Source of the DNA: an uncultured Eubacteriales bacterium
GTDB taxonomy: Bacteria; Bacillota; Clostridia; Tissierellales; Peptoniphilaceae
Length of the DNA: 64,000 nt
Reading direction: 5' to 3'
Assembly (NCBI GenBank): GCA_900540185.1
Contig: UQFH01000006.1
Location: forward strand, 1 to 64,000
The notes under the pieces were generated by a model, which did no database searches, was not told where the DNA came from, and worked only from the letters and a program-made list of their open reading frames with translations. The translations under genes were made by a program, and so were the position numbers. Shown one piece after another: positions 7,987 through 17,311 of the stretch. The stretch's first letter is position 1. Each line of letters opens with the position of its first letter.

Positions 7987-9600
7987 CTATACGTTTTCCC
8001 TATTGACAACGTATGTGGCGATATTATTGCTGTGGTCGCTGACTCTTTCGAGATTTGATATGCAATCCAAAAATATAATTCCCGGCGGTGCGTCAGTGTA
8101 CTTGTTTGAAAGTCTTCTTATGTGATTTTGTCTATATTCCTCTTCCATATCGTCAACATGGTCTTCTATCTTAAATACTTCTCTTGCAAGGTCCGCATCT
8201 CTTCCTACAAATGCTTTTATTGACGTTTCGAATGAAAGAGAACACTCATCGAACATATTTTTCATTTGCTCTCTTAGTACATCGTCAAATTTTATAGAGT
8301 CTTTATCTATGTCGTCTATAAGCTCCGCAATGTTTTTTATGTGGTCTCCACATCTTTCAATATCGCTTATCATATAAAATAGGTCATCAACATCTTTATG
8401 CTGTTCATCTGAAAGCGGAGAGTGGCTAAGCTCTATAAGGTATGCCGTTATCTCTCTTTGCATTTTATTTATTATTGACTCCCTTTCCATTATGGTGTCA
8501 AACTTCGTTCTGTCGCCATAAACTATTAAATTTTCCGCCTCACGGAGTGAAGTTTTGACCATATCGCTCATCCTTTCCATTTCTTTTATAGCCTGTCCAA
8601 GAGCAATTGCCGGTGTCTGTAAAATACGGTCGTCAAGATAAATTGAAACTTGTTCTTGATCCTTGTCAACCCCCGGTATAATCTTTTCAGTCACTTTTAC
8701 AAGTCCATTGATAAACGGAAGAAAAAGTATTGTATTTATAAGGTTGAATGCAAGATGAGACATTGCTATTTGAGTTGGAAGACTTGAGACATTCGCCTCC
8801 ATAAAAGCAACATACCACGGTTTTATTATTATGAATATTATCATAAAAATTATAGAACCTATAAAGTTAAACAAAAAGTGAATAAGCGCAGCTCTTTTCG
8901 CAGTTTTATGTGCTCCAAGCGAGCTTATAATTGCCGTTGTTGTACTTCCGATATTTGTACCCAAAAGCATTGGAAATGCCGCTCCTATGTGCATGAGTCC
9001 TTGCATCCCGAGAGCCTGCATAATTCCTACAGTTGCAGATGAGCTTTGTAGTATTGTTGTTGCAATAATACCTATAAGTAAACCTAAAAACGGTGAATTC
9101 AATTGCTGCATGAAATTTGAGAATAGTTGATTGTTGCTCAAAGGTTCCAACCCTTGCTCAAGCATCATAATTCCAAGAAATAAAAGACCGAATCCCAAAA
9201 ACGATTCACCGAGAGACTTTGTAGATTTTGTTTTGCCTATAAGATAAAAAAGAGTTCCGACTCCCACCAAAATAGGTGAATACTGTCCCAAATTAAGAGC
9301 AATGATAAACGATGTTATTGTCGTTCCGATGTTTGCACCCATAATAACTCCAACTGCTTGATTCAAAGTCATTATGTTTGCATTTACAAAACCGACAACC
9401 ATAACAGTTGTTGCGCTACTTGATTGAATTAAACATGTAACCAGTGCACCTACAAGTATTCCTCTGAATGTGGATTGAGTAAGAGCACCTACAATGGCTT
9501 TAAGTTTACTTCCTGCAGCTTTTTGAAGTCCTTCGCCCATAAGGGTCATGCCATACATAAAAAGACCCAAGCCGCAGATAACTTTCATAGCAATATCCAT
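7987..9600 (-). CDS. Na+/phosphate symporter with PhoU-like domain
   Basis: Membrane carrier of the Na/Pi cotransporter (PNaS, NptA/YjbB-like) family, 537 residues. Residues 1-310 hold eight or so membrane segments with two repeated motifs: QSSSATTVMVVGFV near residue 60 and QSSSATVGIMQAL near residue 185. Residues 330-535 form an acidic helical PhoU-like domain (SDIERCGDHIKNIAE and ISNLERVSDHSNNIA repeats). Family members move phosphate with sodium; export versus import cannot be decided here. It is a single gene with its own ribosome site (AAGGAGATAAT). Confidence 0.9.
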   Translation of the reverse strand: MDIAMKVICGLGLFMYGMTLMGEGLQKAAGSKLKAIVGALTQSTFRGILVGALVTCLIQSSSATTVMVVGFVNANIMTLNQAVGVIMGANIGTTITSFIIALNLGQYSPILVGVGTLFYLIGKTKSTKSLGESFLGFGLLFLGIMMLEQGLEPLSNNQLFSNFMQQLNSPFLGLLIGIIATTILQSSSATVGIMQALGMQGLMHIGAAFPMLLGTNIGSTTTAIISSLGAHKTAKRAALIHFLFNFIGSIIFMIIFIIIKPWYVAFMEANVSSLPTQIAMSHLAFNLINTILFLPFINGLVKVTEKIIPGVDKDQEQVSIYLDDRILQTPAIALGQAIKEMERMSDMVKTSLREAENLIVYGDRTKFDTIMERESIINKMQREITAYLIELSHSPLSDEQHKDVDDLFYMISDIERCGDHIKNIAELIDDIDKDSIKFDDVLREQMKNMFDECSLSFETSIKAFVGRDADLAREVFKIEDHVDDMEEEYRQNHIRRLSNKYTDAPPGIIFLDCISNLERVSDHSNNIATYVVNRENV

Positions 9601-9690
9601 ATTATCTCCTTAAAAATAAACTACACCTAAATAATATCATAAAAAAATAATTATTAAAAGTAATTTAAAGCACTTTTAAATTTCTATAAA

Positions 9691-10155
9691 CTAGTGAACA
9701 AATGGAAAATCAAGTTGTCTAAGCGCTTCATACAAAATTATATTTGCCGAATTTGCGAGATTCAAACTTCTTTTTAACTCCGGTATCATAGGTATAGTTA
9801 TTAAAGTATCATGATTTTCTTCCATTATTTCCGACGGAAGACCTGACGTTTCACGTCCAAACATTATAAAGTCTTCATCTTTAAATTTCACATCCGAATA
9901 TCTGGTTTGCCCCTTTGTTGTCGCGCAATATAAAGTTACCCCCGGATTTTTGGATTTAAAATCTTCATAATTTTCATATACATGCAAATCAACAAGTGGC
10001 CAATAGTCAAGCCCCGCACGTCTAACCGCCTTATCGTCAATCGAAAAACTTAGCGGCTTTATAAGGTGAAGCCTCGTGTCTGTAAGTGCGCAAGTTCTCG
10101 CAATAGCACCTGTGTTATACGGAATTTCCGGTTCAAAAAATACTATATTTAACAA
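9691..10155 (-). CDS. trmL: tRNA (cytidine/uridine-34-2'-O)-methyltransferase TrmL
   Basis: SPOUT-class RNA methyltransferase that 2'-O-methylates the wobble base of tRNA-Leu isoacceptors using SAM. It has 154 residues, full length. The family signatures are NTGAIARTC near the N-terminus, FGRETSGLP in the middle and IPMIPELKRSLNLANSANI forming the knot near the C-terminus. The start overlaps the end of the upstream HAD gene by 7 bases, so the two are probably translationally coupled. Confidence 0.93.
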   Translation of the reverse strand: MLNIVFFEPEIPYNTGAIARTCALTDTRLHLIKPLSFSIDDKAVRRAGLDYWPLVDLHVYENYEDFKSKNPGVTLYCATTKGQTRYSDVKFKDEDFIMFGRETSGLPSEIMEENHDTLITIPMIPELKRSLNLANSANIILYEALRQLDFPFVH

Positions 10156-10982
10156 TTTAAATTAAACTCCTTAATAAGTGCATTGGCAACACCCTCTTCA
10201 TCATTGTCGCCAACTACAGTCGCCCTACTCTCTTTTTTTATTTCATCCGTTGCATTTCCCATAATAAAAGGATGCCCTGCAAGATGAAGCATCGGCAGAT
10301 CATTTTCGTTGTCTCCGAAAGCCCAAACGTCGTCCCAACTGATTTCGAGATTTTTAAGCATAGCTTCTACGCCATACTTTTTCGTGCCCTTAAATGATGT
10401 GATTTCGATATTGTTGTGCCACGAAGAGGAGTTGAATATCCCTTCTTTATCGAGAAGTTCTCTGAACTTAAGTCTCGCTTCGTTGTCATCCGTGATAATT
10501 ATAATCTTATAAATATCGTCATCTATATTATAAAGTTCATCATAAGGAAGAATCACACGGCGCATTTTATCTTCATAGCCCTCAGGCATTCTACCATGAA
10601 TCTCCGAGAGCGGATTGCTCGAATTTTCTTCGCTTGTAATAAGACCGTCAATCGGATAGAGATGAAAATAAAAACCGGTGTCCTTAAGTAAATCAAGAAC
10701 TTTATTGACAGTTTCCTTGTCGATCTTCGCCTCATATATTACATTGCCATTTTTATCTACAACATGAGAGCCGTTTGTCGCCGCAATCATCAAATCCAGT
10801 CCGTGAACTTTTGCATAATAATATGGGCTTACATATACTCTTCCTGTGATAAAAGCGAGTTCCACACCCTGTTTTTGAAGTTCCTTTAATACTTTTTCCG
10901 TTTTTGGTGTTATCTCCTTTTTATCATTTAAAAGAGTTCCGTCCATATCAAAAGCCGCCAATTTTATTTTATTTGTCGCCAT
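10149..10982 (-). CDS. Cof-type HAD hydrolase
   Basis: Sugar-phosphate or nucleotide phosphatase of the Cof/YbiV branch of the HAD superfamily, 277 residues. Motif I is FDMDGTLLND with the nucleophile Asp near residue 11, motif II is FITGRV, a Lys lies in the cap-core region, and motif IV is AFGDNENDLPML. The large C2-type cap lies between. Substrate cannot be predicted. Its start overlaps the end of nrdR by 14 bases. Confidence 0.9.
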   Translation of the reverse strand: MATNKIKLAAFDMDGTLLNDKKEITPKTEKVLKELQKQGVELAFITGRVYVSPYYYAKVHGLDLMIAATNGSHVVDKNGNVIYEAKIDKETVNKVLDLLKDTGFYFHLYPIDGLITSEENSSNPLSEIHGRMPEGYEDKMRRVILPYDELYNIDDDIYKIIIITDDNEARLKFRELLDKEGIFNSSSWHNNIEITSFKGTKKYGVEAMLKNLEISWDDVWAFGDNENDLPMLHLAGHPFIMGNATDEIKKESRATVVGDNDEEGVANALIKEFNLNC

Positions 10983-11442
10983 TATTTCCTCTTTCTTCTA
11001 TCATCTTCTTCAGCTCATCATAAAAACTTTGAGTATCTTTAAAACTTCTATATACACTTGCAAATCTGACATAGCTTATTTCATCGACATCTTTCAATCT
11101 GTCCATTACCATCTCGCCGATTTTCTTGCTTTTAATTTGCCTTGCCATTGAGTTTGACAGTTCTTTCTCAATTGAGTCGACAATTTCGTTCATCGCTTCA
11201 ATTGAAACAGGTCTTTTTTCAGCAGCTCTTATAATTCCTTTAAGTATTTTTTCTCTATCGAACTCTTCAGTTGTACCGTCCTTCTTTTGTACAACTAAAG
11301 GAGTTTCCTCGTATCTTTCATATGTCGTAAATCTATGCTTGCATTTAAGGCATTCGCGTCTTCTTCTGATAGTTTTCCTATCCTCACTTTGTCTTGAGTC
11401 GACAACTTTAGAATCTATATATCCACATTTAGGACAATACAT
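10969..11442 (-). CDS. nrdR: transcriptional repressor NrdR
   Basis: Zn-ribbon/ATP-cone repressor of ribonucleotide reductase genes, 157 residues. The start is the ATG at 11440-11442, giving MYCPKCGYID, because AAGGAGG lies just upstream; a longer frame opening 36 bases earlier lacks a ribosome site. Zn ribbon CPKCG and CLKCKHRF, then the nucleotide-sensing ATP-cone from about residue 48 (VVQKKDGTTEEFDREKI). No NrdR boxes or nrd genes are in the window. It lies downstream of the ftsZ terminator. Confidence 0.95.
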   Translation of the reverse strand: MYCPKCGYIDSKVVDSRQSEDRKTIRRRRECLKCKHRFTTYERYEETPLVVQKKDGTTEEFDREKILKGIIRAAEKRPVSIEAMNEIVDSIEKELSNSMARQIKSKKIGEMVMDRLKDVDEISYVRFASVYRSFKDTQSFYDELKKMIEERGNNGDK

Positions 11443-11460
11443 ATAAACCTCCTTATGCGC

Positions 11461-11505
11461 TAAAAAAAGGTCCGCCAAACTAAATTAATTAATTTGTACG
11501 GACCT
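11461..11505 (-). terminator. terminator after ftsZ
   Basis: AGGTCCG and CGGACCT flank an AT-rich loop that can itself pair (AAATTAATT). A run of seven T follows on the minus strand. It separates the division cluster from nrdR. Confidence 0.75.
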
Positions 11506-11529
11506 ATTGTTATTGTCTTCTAATCGAAA

Positions 11530-12606
11530 TTAGTTCTTAAGAAACGGCGGGATATCTAAGTCCCAAGGTAAACCCTTTGATGATGTGGAAGCTGATTTAT
11601 CTTCTTCCTTTTCTTCTTTTTCAGAAGTCTTTTCTTCTCCGTTCTTTTCCTTCTTTTCACCGAATTCGGTAGCAATAACGGTAATCTTGATTGAATCTCC
11701 GAGAGACTCGTCAATTCCTGCACCGAGAATGATATTTGCATCCGGATCAACCGCTTGTCTGATGAAGTCGGCAGCTTCGTTAAGTTCGAGCATTCCAAGG
11801 TCTTCTCCGCCTGTGATATTAATAAGAACACTCTTTGCACCTTCAATTGAAGTTTCAAGAAGCGGACTTTCGATTGCTTCCTTAGCAGCTTCGCAAGCTC
11901 TGTTGTCGCCTTGGGCGTAACCGATACCCATGTGAGCAATTCCTTGATCTGCCATGATTGTCTTGACGTCAGCAAAGTCAAGGTTGATGAGGTTAGGAAC
12001 CGAAATCAAATCGGAAATACCTTGAATACCTTGTTTTAAAACATCGTCTGCCATCATGAAAGCTTCTTTCATTGTTGTTTTCTTTTCGGCAATTTGTAAA
12101 AGCTTATCATTTGGAATTGTAACCAATGTGTCGACCTTCATTTTGAGTTCGTTAATTCCGGTCTCTGCATTTTTCATTCTTTGTCTGCCTTCAAATGTGA
12201 ATGGTTTTGTAACAACCCCGACAGTGAGAATACCCATATCCTTTGCAAGCTCAGCAACAACAGGAGCAGCTCCTGTTCCTGTGCCTCCACCCATACCACT
12301 TGCAATGAAAACCATGTCGGCTCCTTGCAAATGCTCAATTATTTCATCTTTGTTTTCAAGTGCAGCTTGTGCTCCAATGCTTGGATTTGCACCTGCGCCA
12401 AGTCCTTTAGTAATCTTTTCGCCGAGTTGAACTCTTGATTCTGCTTTACTTGTTTGTAATGCTTGTCTGTCGGTATTGAGCGCAATAAATTCAACGCCCT
12501 TTACCCCGCATTCAATCATTCTATTCACGGCGTTGTTTCCGCCTCCGCCAACACCAATTACTTTAATCTTGGCAAACTTATCAACGTCCATATCAAAATC
12601 AATCAT
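11530..12606 (-). CDS. ftsZ: cell division protein FtsZ
   Basis: Tubulin-like GTPase that forms the division ring. It has 358 residues. The GTP-binding GMGGGTGTGAAP lies near residue 108, the synergy loop NLDFADVKTIM near 208. A Glu/Lys-rich variable linker (about 318-342) leads to the C-terminal peptide DIPPFLKN, which docks membrane anchors and regulators. No ftsA precedes it. It is the last gene of the dcw cluster and is followed by a terminator. Confidence 0.98.
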   Translation of the reverse strand: MIDFDMDVDKFAKIKVIGVGGGGNNAVNRMIECGVKGVEFIALNTDRQALQTSKAESRVQLGEKITKGLGAGANPSIGAQAALENKDEIIEHLQGADMVFIASGMGGGTGTGAAPVVAELAKDMGILTVGVVTKPFTFEGRQRMKNAETGINELKMKVDTLVTIPNDKLLQIAEKKTTMKEAFMMADDVLKQGIQGISDLISVPNLINLDFADVKTIMADQGIAHMGIGYAQGDNRACEAAKEAIESPLLETSIEGAKSVLINITGGEDLGMLELNEAADFIRQAVDPDANIILGAGIDESLGDSIKITVIATEFGEKKEKNGEEKTSEKEEKEEDKSASTSSKGLPWDLDIPPFLKN

Positions 12607-12637
12607 ATTAATCCTCCATATATTTATTTATATTATA

Positions 12638-12988
12638 TCATACTTTTTCTTTTTTTTCTAATTTTTTTATCAAAATTCTTCTTATTTCAGCAAAGTTGTT
12701 AAAAATACGTGTCCCAAACACAACTATTGTGGCATAATAAATCGGAACTCCGACTCTATCTCCAAAATATGTTAAAAAAACAGCGATAAAAGTGTTCCCG
12801 ATTAAACCGGACATAAATATCTTTGTATCAAATTTATTTTGTAGATCCGCATTAAGTCCTCCCAAAATAGAATCGAGCGAAGCTAATATTATAACCGACA
12901 CATAAAGGCTGTAAACAGTATTGTATGTGTACGGAATAAAAATTCCGATTATAATACCGATTAAAATTCCAACAAGTACAATTGACAC
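12638..12988 (-). CDS. sbp: small basic membrane protein (DUF1290, Sbp)
   Basis: Small membrane protein of 116 residues with three to four hydrophobic segments and a Lys-rich C-terminal tail, of the DUF1290 (Bacillus subtilis Sbp) family found upstream of ftsZ in Gram-positive bacteria. Function unknown; its position between DUF881 genes and ftsZ suggests a link to division. It starts 2 bases after the DUF881 gene ends and lies 31 bases before ftsZ. Confidence 0.85.
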   Translation of the reverse strand: MSIVLVGILIGIIIGIFIPYTYNTVYSLYVSVIILASLDSILGGLNADLQNKFDTKIFMSGLIGNTFIAVFLTYFGDRVGVPIYYATIVVFGTRIFNNFAEIRRILIKKLEKKEKV

Positions 12989-12990
12989 AA

Positions 12991-13674
12991 CTAAATCCTC
13001 CTATCACTTTTCGGAATTACTATATTCTTATCTTTCTCTATTTTTACATCCATATAATATGTCGACTCCAAAAGTTTTAAATACGAATTTTTGTCGTTCA
13101 TCATATTATAAATCATCTCCATATCTCCAACCGCTTTTATTATAAACGGCGTTGCTTTAGAATGTCCGTCAACTCGAACTGTCGGTCCCATACATTTAAT
13201 TTCGCTCTCGCCCATAACTCGTATGTCATTAATGCTTATCGCATCAACGCCCGCGCATTTGAGTTCATTTAAAATTATCATTATATCTATGTCATGAATA
13301 ACACCGAGATTTGTATTTTTAAAATCTTCATCTTTTGAGTCATCGATTTCGATAATAACTCCCTCACCTTTTATATCATATTTGCCGGATAAAATTTTCA
13401 GCTCCTTGAGCTCATTTTGAAGGCTTAATTTCATCTCCTCCAGGTACCCCGGACTGCTTTTTTCTTCGATTGAAGATTTAATGTGAGAAATAATTTCTCT
13501 GTCTACATTTATTTGATTTTCAATCACGCTAAGTTCTCTGTTGTAATTTTCTATTTTTTCAATAGACATTGGACTCATTATCTCCGACTTTTCCTTGACG
13601 CTCATAGAAATTAAAACTCCTAAAATTACCGAAAGCGCTCCAAACAAAATGTTTTTCATAACATCATTTGTCAT
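12991..13674 (-). CDS. DUF881 family membrane-anchored protein (second copy)
   Basis: One N-terminal membrane segment (about residues 8-23), then a coiled-coil region (about 35-95) and the conserved DUF881 domain with IKGEGVIIEIDDSKD and GVDAISINDIRVMG. It has 227 residues. The related B. subtilis proteins YlxW/YlxX lie near the same genes; their role is unknown. It overlaps the preceding DUF881 gene by 11 bases, and the pair looks like a tandem duplication with considerable divergence. Confidence 0.85.
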   Translation of the reverse strand: MTNDVMKNILFGALSVILGVLISMSVKEKSEIMSPMSIEKIENYNRELSVIENQINVDREIISHIKSSIEEKSSPGYLEEMKLSLQNELKELKILSGKYDIKGEGVIIEIDDSKDEDFKNTNLGVIHDIDIMIILNELKCAGVDAISINDIRVMGESEIKCMGPTVRVDGHSKATPFIIKAVGDMEMIYNMMNDKNSYLKLLESTYYMDVKIEKDKNIVIPKSDRRI

Positions 13675-14392
13675 CCGTCTTCACTTCCGTCGTAAAATGA
13701 ATATCAGGCATTTTTTGAAGCTTCTCGACTTCAACATCCTCTTTTACCGTCAAATCTACAACTAAACCAAGTGCATTAAGTGTATCAACCACTCCCGACT
13801 TAATCTTTAGAGCCGACTTTAGTGTATCTGAATCGCCAATTGCTTTAACTATATATGGCGAAGCGACTGCAACTCCGTTAATTTGAAGAAAATTGCCGGC
13901 TCTTTCGACTTCGGATGTAGATGTTATTCTCTGTCCGTTTATAGAAATTGCCTCCGCGTCCGCTGCGTTTAATGCGCTGATAAGCTTTAAAAGAGTTTCC
14001 GGGTTGTCCGCAATAACATCTTCCGTTACATTCGACACATTCGAAGGAACCGAAATTTTAAGTTCAATCCCGCGTCCCTTTACATCTGTTAGCCCTGCAA
14101 TTATTTTAAGCTTTTCTATTTCGTCGTAAAGCTCGCTGTTCGAATTATCTTTTGTTTTTAACTTGTTTTCATATTCGTATAACTTTTTATTAAGCTCTTG
14201 AATCTCTTCTTTTTGTCGGTCCCGTTCTTCTTGAGATTTCTTCAAAAGATCCGCAAGCTCTTTCGCTCGAAGAGTGCTCCCGTCTTTTTTCTGTGAAGTA
14301 TTTAAATTTATAGTTCTTATTTGAAGCCCGATTAAAAGCCCCAAAAGAATTGCAATTATCGCAAGCCCAAGCTTATTCTTCAACTTTCTCAC
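13664..14392 (-). CDS. DUF881 family membrane-anchored protein (first copy)
   Basis: 242-residue paralogue of the next gene. It has a membrane segment at about residues 9-26, a Glu/Lys-rich coiled coil at about 40-95, then the DUF881 domain with DVKGRGIELKISVPS and AAEAISINGQ-like sequence (DAEAISINGQRITS), ending in a Lys/Glu tail. The extracytoplasmic domain probably faces the wall. It overlaps the 3' end of ftsQ by 20 bases. Confidence 0.85.
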   Translation of the reverse strand: MRKLKNKLGLAIIAILLGLLIGLQIRTINLNTSQKKDGSTLRAKELADLLKKSQEERDRQKEEIQELNKKLYEYENKLKTKDNSNSELYDEIEKLKIIAGLTDVKGRGIELKISVPSNVSNVTEDVIADNPETLLKLISALNAADAEAISINGQRITSTSEVERAGNFLQINGVAVASPYIVKAIGDSDTLKSALKIKSGVVDTLNALGLVVDLTVKEDVEVEKLQKMPDIHFTTEVKTDDK

Positions 14393-15137
14393 CGTCCTTT
14401 AAAAACGTTACCGGCGGATCCATATTGAGTTTTATAAGCGTTGTCGTTTTTCCCTTTGCCTCCAAAGACTCTAATGTTTTTTCAATAAAATTAAACTTGT
14501 TTTTAATTCTTTCGCTCTTCCCAAAATCAATCTTTATATTTCCAACTCTTGTAAGACCGAATTCCTTGTTTTTTTGTAAACGAATCTCGAGATATTTATC
14601 AATTATATCCATATCGATTGCGGTGGTTATAATATCTCTTAGAGGTTCAATATCTTCATTTTCTTCAAAAATATTAAGCCCCAAATCCGAATCGTTTACA
14701 TCAATTCCCTTAACAATCGGATAAACACTTGTAGTTTTACTCTTTGCAAGTATTCTTCCGTCTCTGTCACATGTGAATATCACTCCGTTTGAAAGAATGC
14801 TGAAAACCTCTTCCCTTTCAACGACAGTAATTCTTATTGTGTTCTTCTTTTCTCTCGTAACACTCGCCGTTTTCACATACGGAAGTTTAAGTAAATTCTC
14901 TTCAGCTTCTTTTGTGCTTACTTTAAAAATATTTTCACCGAAACGAATGCCGCTACCGTTTATAAGGTCACTCGATGATGTCTTGTGATTTCCGGAAGTT
15001 TCAATGTTTTGTATATTAAAAATGCTTCCAATATACAAAAAAGCAAGCAAAATTATGGACAAAAACAAACTTATTGTTATGCCCAAATTTCTTGCTTGTC
15101 TGATTCTTCTTCTTTCTTTTCCGGAAACTCTTTTCAT
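14373..15137 (-). CDS. ftsQ: cell division protein FtsQ/DivIB
   Basis: Bitopic divisome protein of 254 residues. A basic cytoplasmic N-terminus (MKRVSGKERRRIRQARN) is followed by one membrane helix (about 20-42), a POTRA domain (about 43-112, starting IFNIQNIETSGNHKTSSSD) and a beta domain. It links the septal synthase to FtsL/FtsB. It starts directly after murG ends. The usual neighbours murB and murC are absent. Confidence 0.9.
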   Translation of the reverse strand: MKRVSGKERRRIRQARNLGITISLFLSIILLAFLYIGSIFNIQNIETSGNHKTSSSDLINGSGIRFGENIFKVSTKEAEENLLKLPYVKTASVTREKKNTIRITVVEREEVFSILSNGVIFTCDRDGRILAKSKTTSVYPIVKGIDVNDSDLGLNIFEENEDIEPLRDIITTAIDMDIIDKYLEIRLQKNKEFGLTRVGNIKIDFGKSERIKNKFNFIEKTLESLEAKGKTTTLIKLNMDPPVTFLKDGEKVEE

Positions 15138-16205
15138 CTATCTCTTCAAATCCTCGTAAATATTTTTTGCAATAATGTCCGCTGAGTCCTTTACAAAAAG
15201 GTGTCCCGCATTTTCTCCCATAGCTCGAAGCTTTTCTCTGTCGTTCATTAGTTTGTCGACAACCTCGAGCAAAATATTTTTGTTTAAATCCGTTTCCTTT
15301 ATGAGGACTCCGGCATTTTCATCTTCATATTTCTTTGCATTGAAATATTGATGATTTTTTACAACATTCATCTTAGGAATCAGCACTGACGGTTTTTTCA
15401 TAGCGCTCACTTCGTTCAAAGTTTGTGCGCCGCATCCGCAAATTACTAAATCCGCTTTTTTCATCAGTTCATAAAATTCATGATAATAAGTATAAACCGT
15501 CGCGTATTCAGGTAATTCAGGAACTAATTCATGAAACTCCTTCTCCCAATTTCTGCCGCAAATGTGTATCCAATCATATTTAAAATCGTTGTATTCGTTA
15601 AATATTCCACCTACTGCCTCGTTCAAAGACTTTTGACCTCCGCTTCCGCCGAAAGACAAAACAGTGAGTTTATGATTTTCATCTTTAATTTCCATATTGA
15701 ATTGACTTCTTATGGGAGTGCCCGCAACAACTTTATTTTTTTTGTTTTTAAAATTTTCTTTCACACTTTCATACGGAAGAAATGTGATTCTTGAAAATCT
15801 ATCCAAAAAATTTGTAGTTATGCCGGGATATGCATTTGATTCGTGAATGTACAGCGGAACTTTCTTAAGCTTTGCAGCGTATCCTATCGGTCCCGAAACA
15901 TATCCGCCGGTACATATTATTGCGTCCGGCTTGTATTTATCAATATATTTCTTTGATGTTTTTACACCTTTAACAAACGAATTAAAACTCTTTACAGCTT
16001 TGACCGACGGTTTTAAAATGAGCGGCATAGAAGTTACCGGCAAAAATTCATATCCTTCTTTTTGCGCGATTTCTTCTTCAAGCTTCCCTTTAATTCCGAC
16101 ATAATAAAATTTTGCATTTTCATCTATTTTTCGAATTGAATCGGCAATTGAGATTGCAGGATAAATATGTCCCGCAGTTCCTCCACCGCTTATAAAATAT
16201 ATCAT
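15138..16205 (-). CDS. murG: UDP-GlcNAc:lipid I GlcNAc transferase MurG
   Basis: Membrane-associated GT-B glycosyltransferase that makes lipid II from lipid I and UDP-GlcNAc. It has 355 residues. The N-terminal glycine loop is ISGGGTAGHIYPA, a second one is FGGSGGQKSLNEA near residue 190, and the acceptor-side HESNAYPG and the UDP-binding CGCGAQTLNEVSAM are present. It overlaps ftsW by 4 bases. Confidence 0.97.
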   Translation of the reverse strand: MIYFISGGGTAGHIYPAISIADSIRKIDENAKFYYVGIKGKLEEEIAQKEGYEFLPVTSMPLILKPSVKAVKSFNSFVKGVKTSKKYIDKYKPDAIICTGGYVSGPIGYAAKLKKVPLYIHESNAYPGITTNFLDRFSRITFLPYESVKENFKNKKNKVVAGTPIRSQFNMEIKDENHKLTVLSFGGSGGQKSLNEAVGGIFNEYNDFKYDWIHICGRNWEKEFHELVPELPEYATVYTYYHEFYELMKKADLVICGCGAQTLNEVSAMKKPSVLIPKMNVVKNHQYFNAKKYEDENAGVLIKETDLNKNILLEVVDKLMNDREKLRAMGENAGHLFVKDSADIIAKNIYEDLKR

Positions 16206-17311
16206 TTAAGCTCCCTTCTCGGACAATGGTTTAAAATATTAAAAGCAAGTCCAACCATAGTGAAATATGCCAAAATCGAGGTTCCACCGTAACTAATAAA
16301 CGGAAGCGTTATACCGGTCGACGGGACCGCATTAACAACAACTCCCATATGAACTAAACTTTGAAATCCGATATATGTTCCAACTGCAATCAAAAATGTG
16401 GATGTGAATGTGTCCATCATTCTTAGTCCGTATGTTATAAATTTAAAAGATATAAAAACATAACAAAGTAGAATCAATGCTGCTCTCACAAATCCAAGCT
16501 CTTCGACAACTATTGCAAACGCATAGTCGGAGTACGCAGCGTATACATAAAAGTATTTTTGAATCGAATTTCCTATGCCGGCGCCCCAGAGTCCTCCGTT
16601 TGCGACCGCGTACATTCCTTGAATCGTGTGCCATCCGACATTTAAACTGTCTGAGAACGGATCCAAAAACGCCTTTATTCTGTTCGATCTAAATCCCTTG
16701 TTTGCTACATAAAATACCCCTACAGGGACAGCCATTGCATAAACCATTGCTTCGCCTATTTTCATAGTAGTCACAAAATACATTACGAATAGCGCCGCTG
16801 CAATTACAAGCGCGGTTGAAAGGTCTCTTTGAAGATATACAAGTCCCACATTAAGCCCTATAAATCCCAAAGAAAAAACAAGTCTCTCAACATCTGACTT
16901 TCTCGTCCTCGACAAAATTACCGGAAAATGTAGTGCTGCCGAAACTTTTAATAAGTCCGACGGCTGCAACGTAAATTTATTAAAAACATTTATCCATCTG
17001 TATGTGTTTTCAATCGGCGGAGAGAAGAACGGTATAATACATAGTCCAACTGTCATAAGCCAAATAAATCCACTGTATTTTCTGAGTGTCTTTAATGGAA
17101 AAACCATTGCAACAAACATCGCTATCGTTCCAATAAGGATAAAGACCAAATGTCTCATGAAAAAATATGTGCCGTTATTTTTTTCTTTTATCCCGATTGG
17201 ATAGCTCGATGAATAAACCATCAAAATTCCGATAAGAACAAGCGCCCATATAGATAAAAACAAAACATAATCAAATTTTGATCTTATTCTATATACGTTT
17301 GATTGTTCCAT
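16202..17311 (-). CDS. ftsW: lipid II polymerase FtsW (SEDS family)
   Basis: Septal peptidoglycan glycosyltransferase of the SEDS family, 369 residues with about ten membrane helices. Family stretches KFTLQPSDLLKVSAALHF (the loop with the key Pro-Ser), GVGWHTIQ-like NVGWHTIQGMYAVANGGL, and the C-terminal VPSTGITLPFISYGGTS are visible. It should act with the class B PBP encoded three genes upstream. It overlaps murD by 23 bases. Confidence 0.95.
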   Translation of the reverse strand: MEQSNVYRIRSKFDYVLFLSIWALVLIGILMVYSSSYPIGIKEKNNGTYFFMRHLVFILIGTIAMFVAMVFPLKTLRKYSGFIWLMTVGLCIIPFFSPPIENTYRWINVFNKFTLQPSDLLKVSAALHFPVILSRTRKSDVERLVFSLGFIGLNVGLVYLQRDLSTALVIAAALFVMYFVTTMKIGEAMVYAMAVPVGVFYVANKGFRSNRIKAFLDPFSDSLNVGWHTIQGMYAVANGGLWGAGIGNSIQKYFYVYAAYSDYAFAIVVEELGFVRAALILLCYVFISFKFITYGLRMMDTFTSTFLIAVGTYIGFQSLVHMGVVVNAVPSTGITLPFISYGGTSILAYFTMVGLAFNILNHCPRRELK

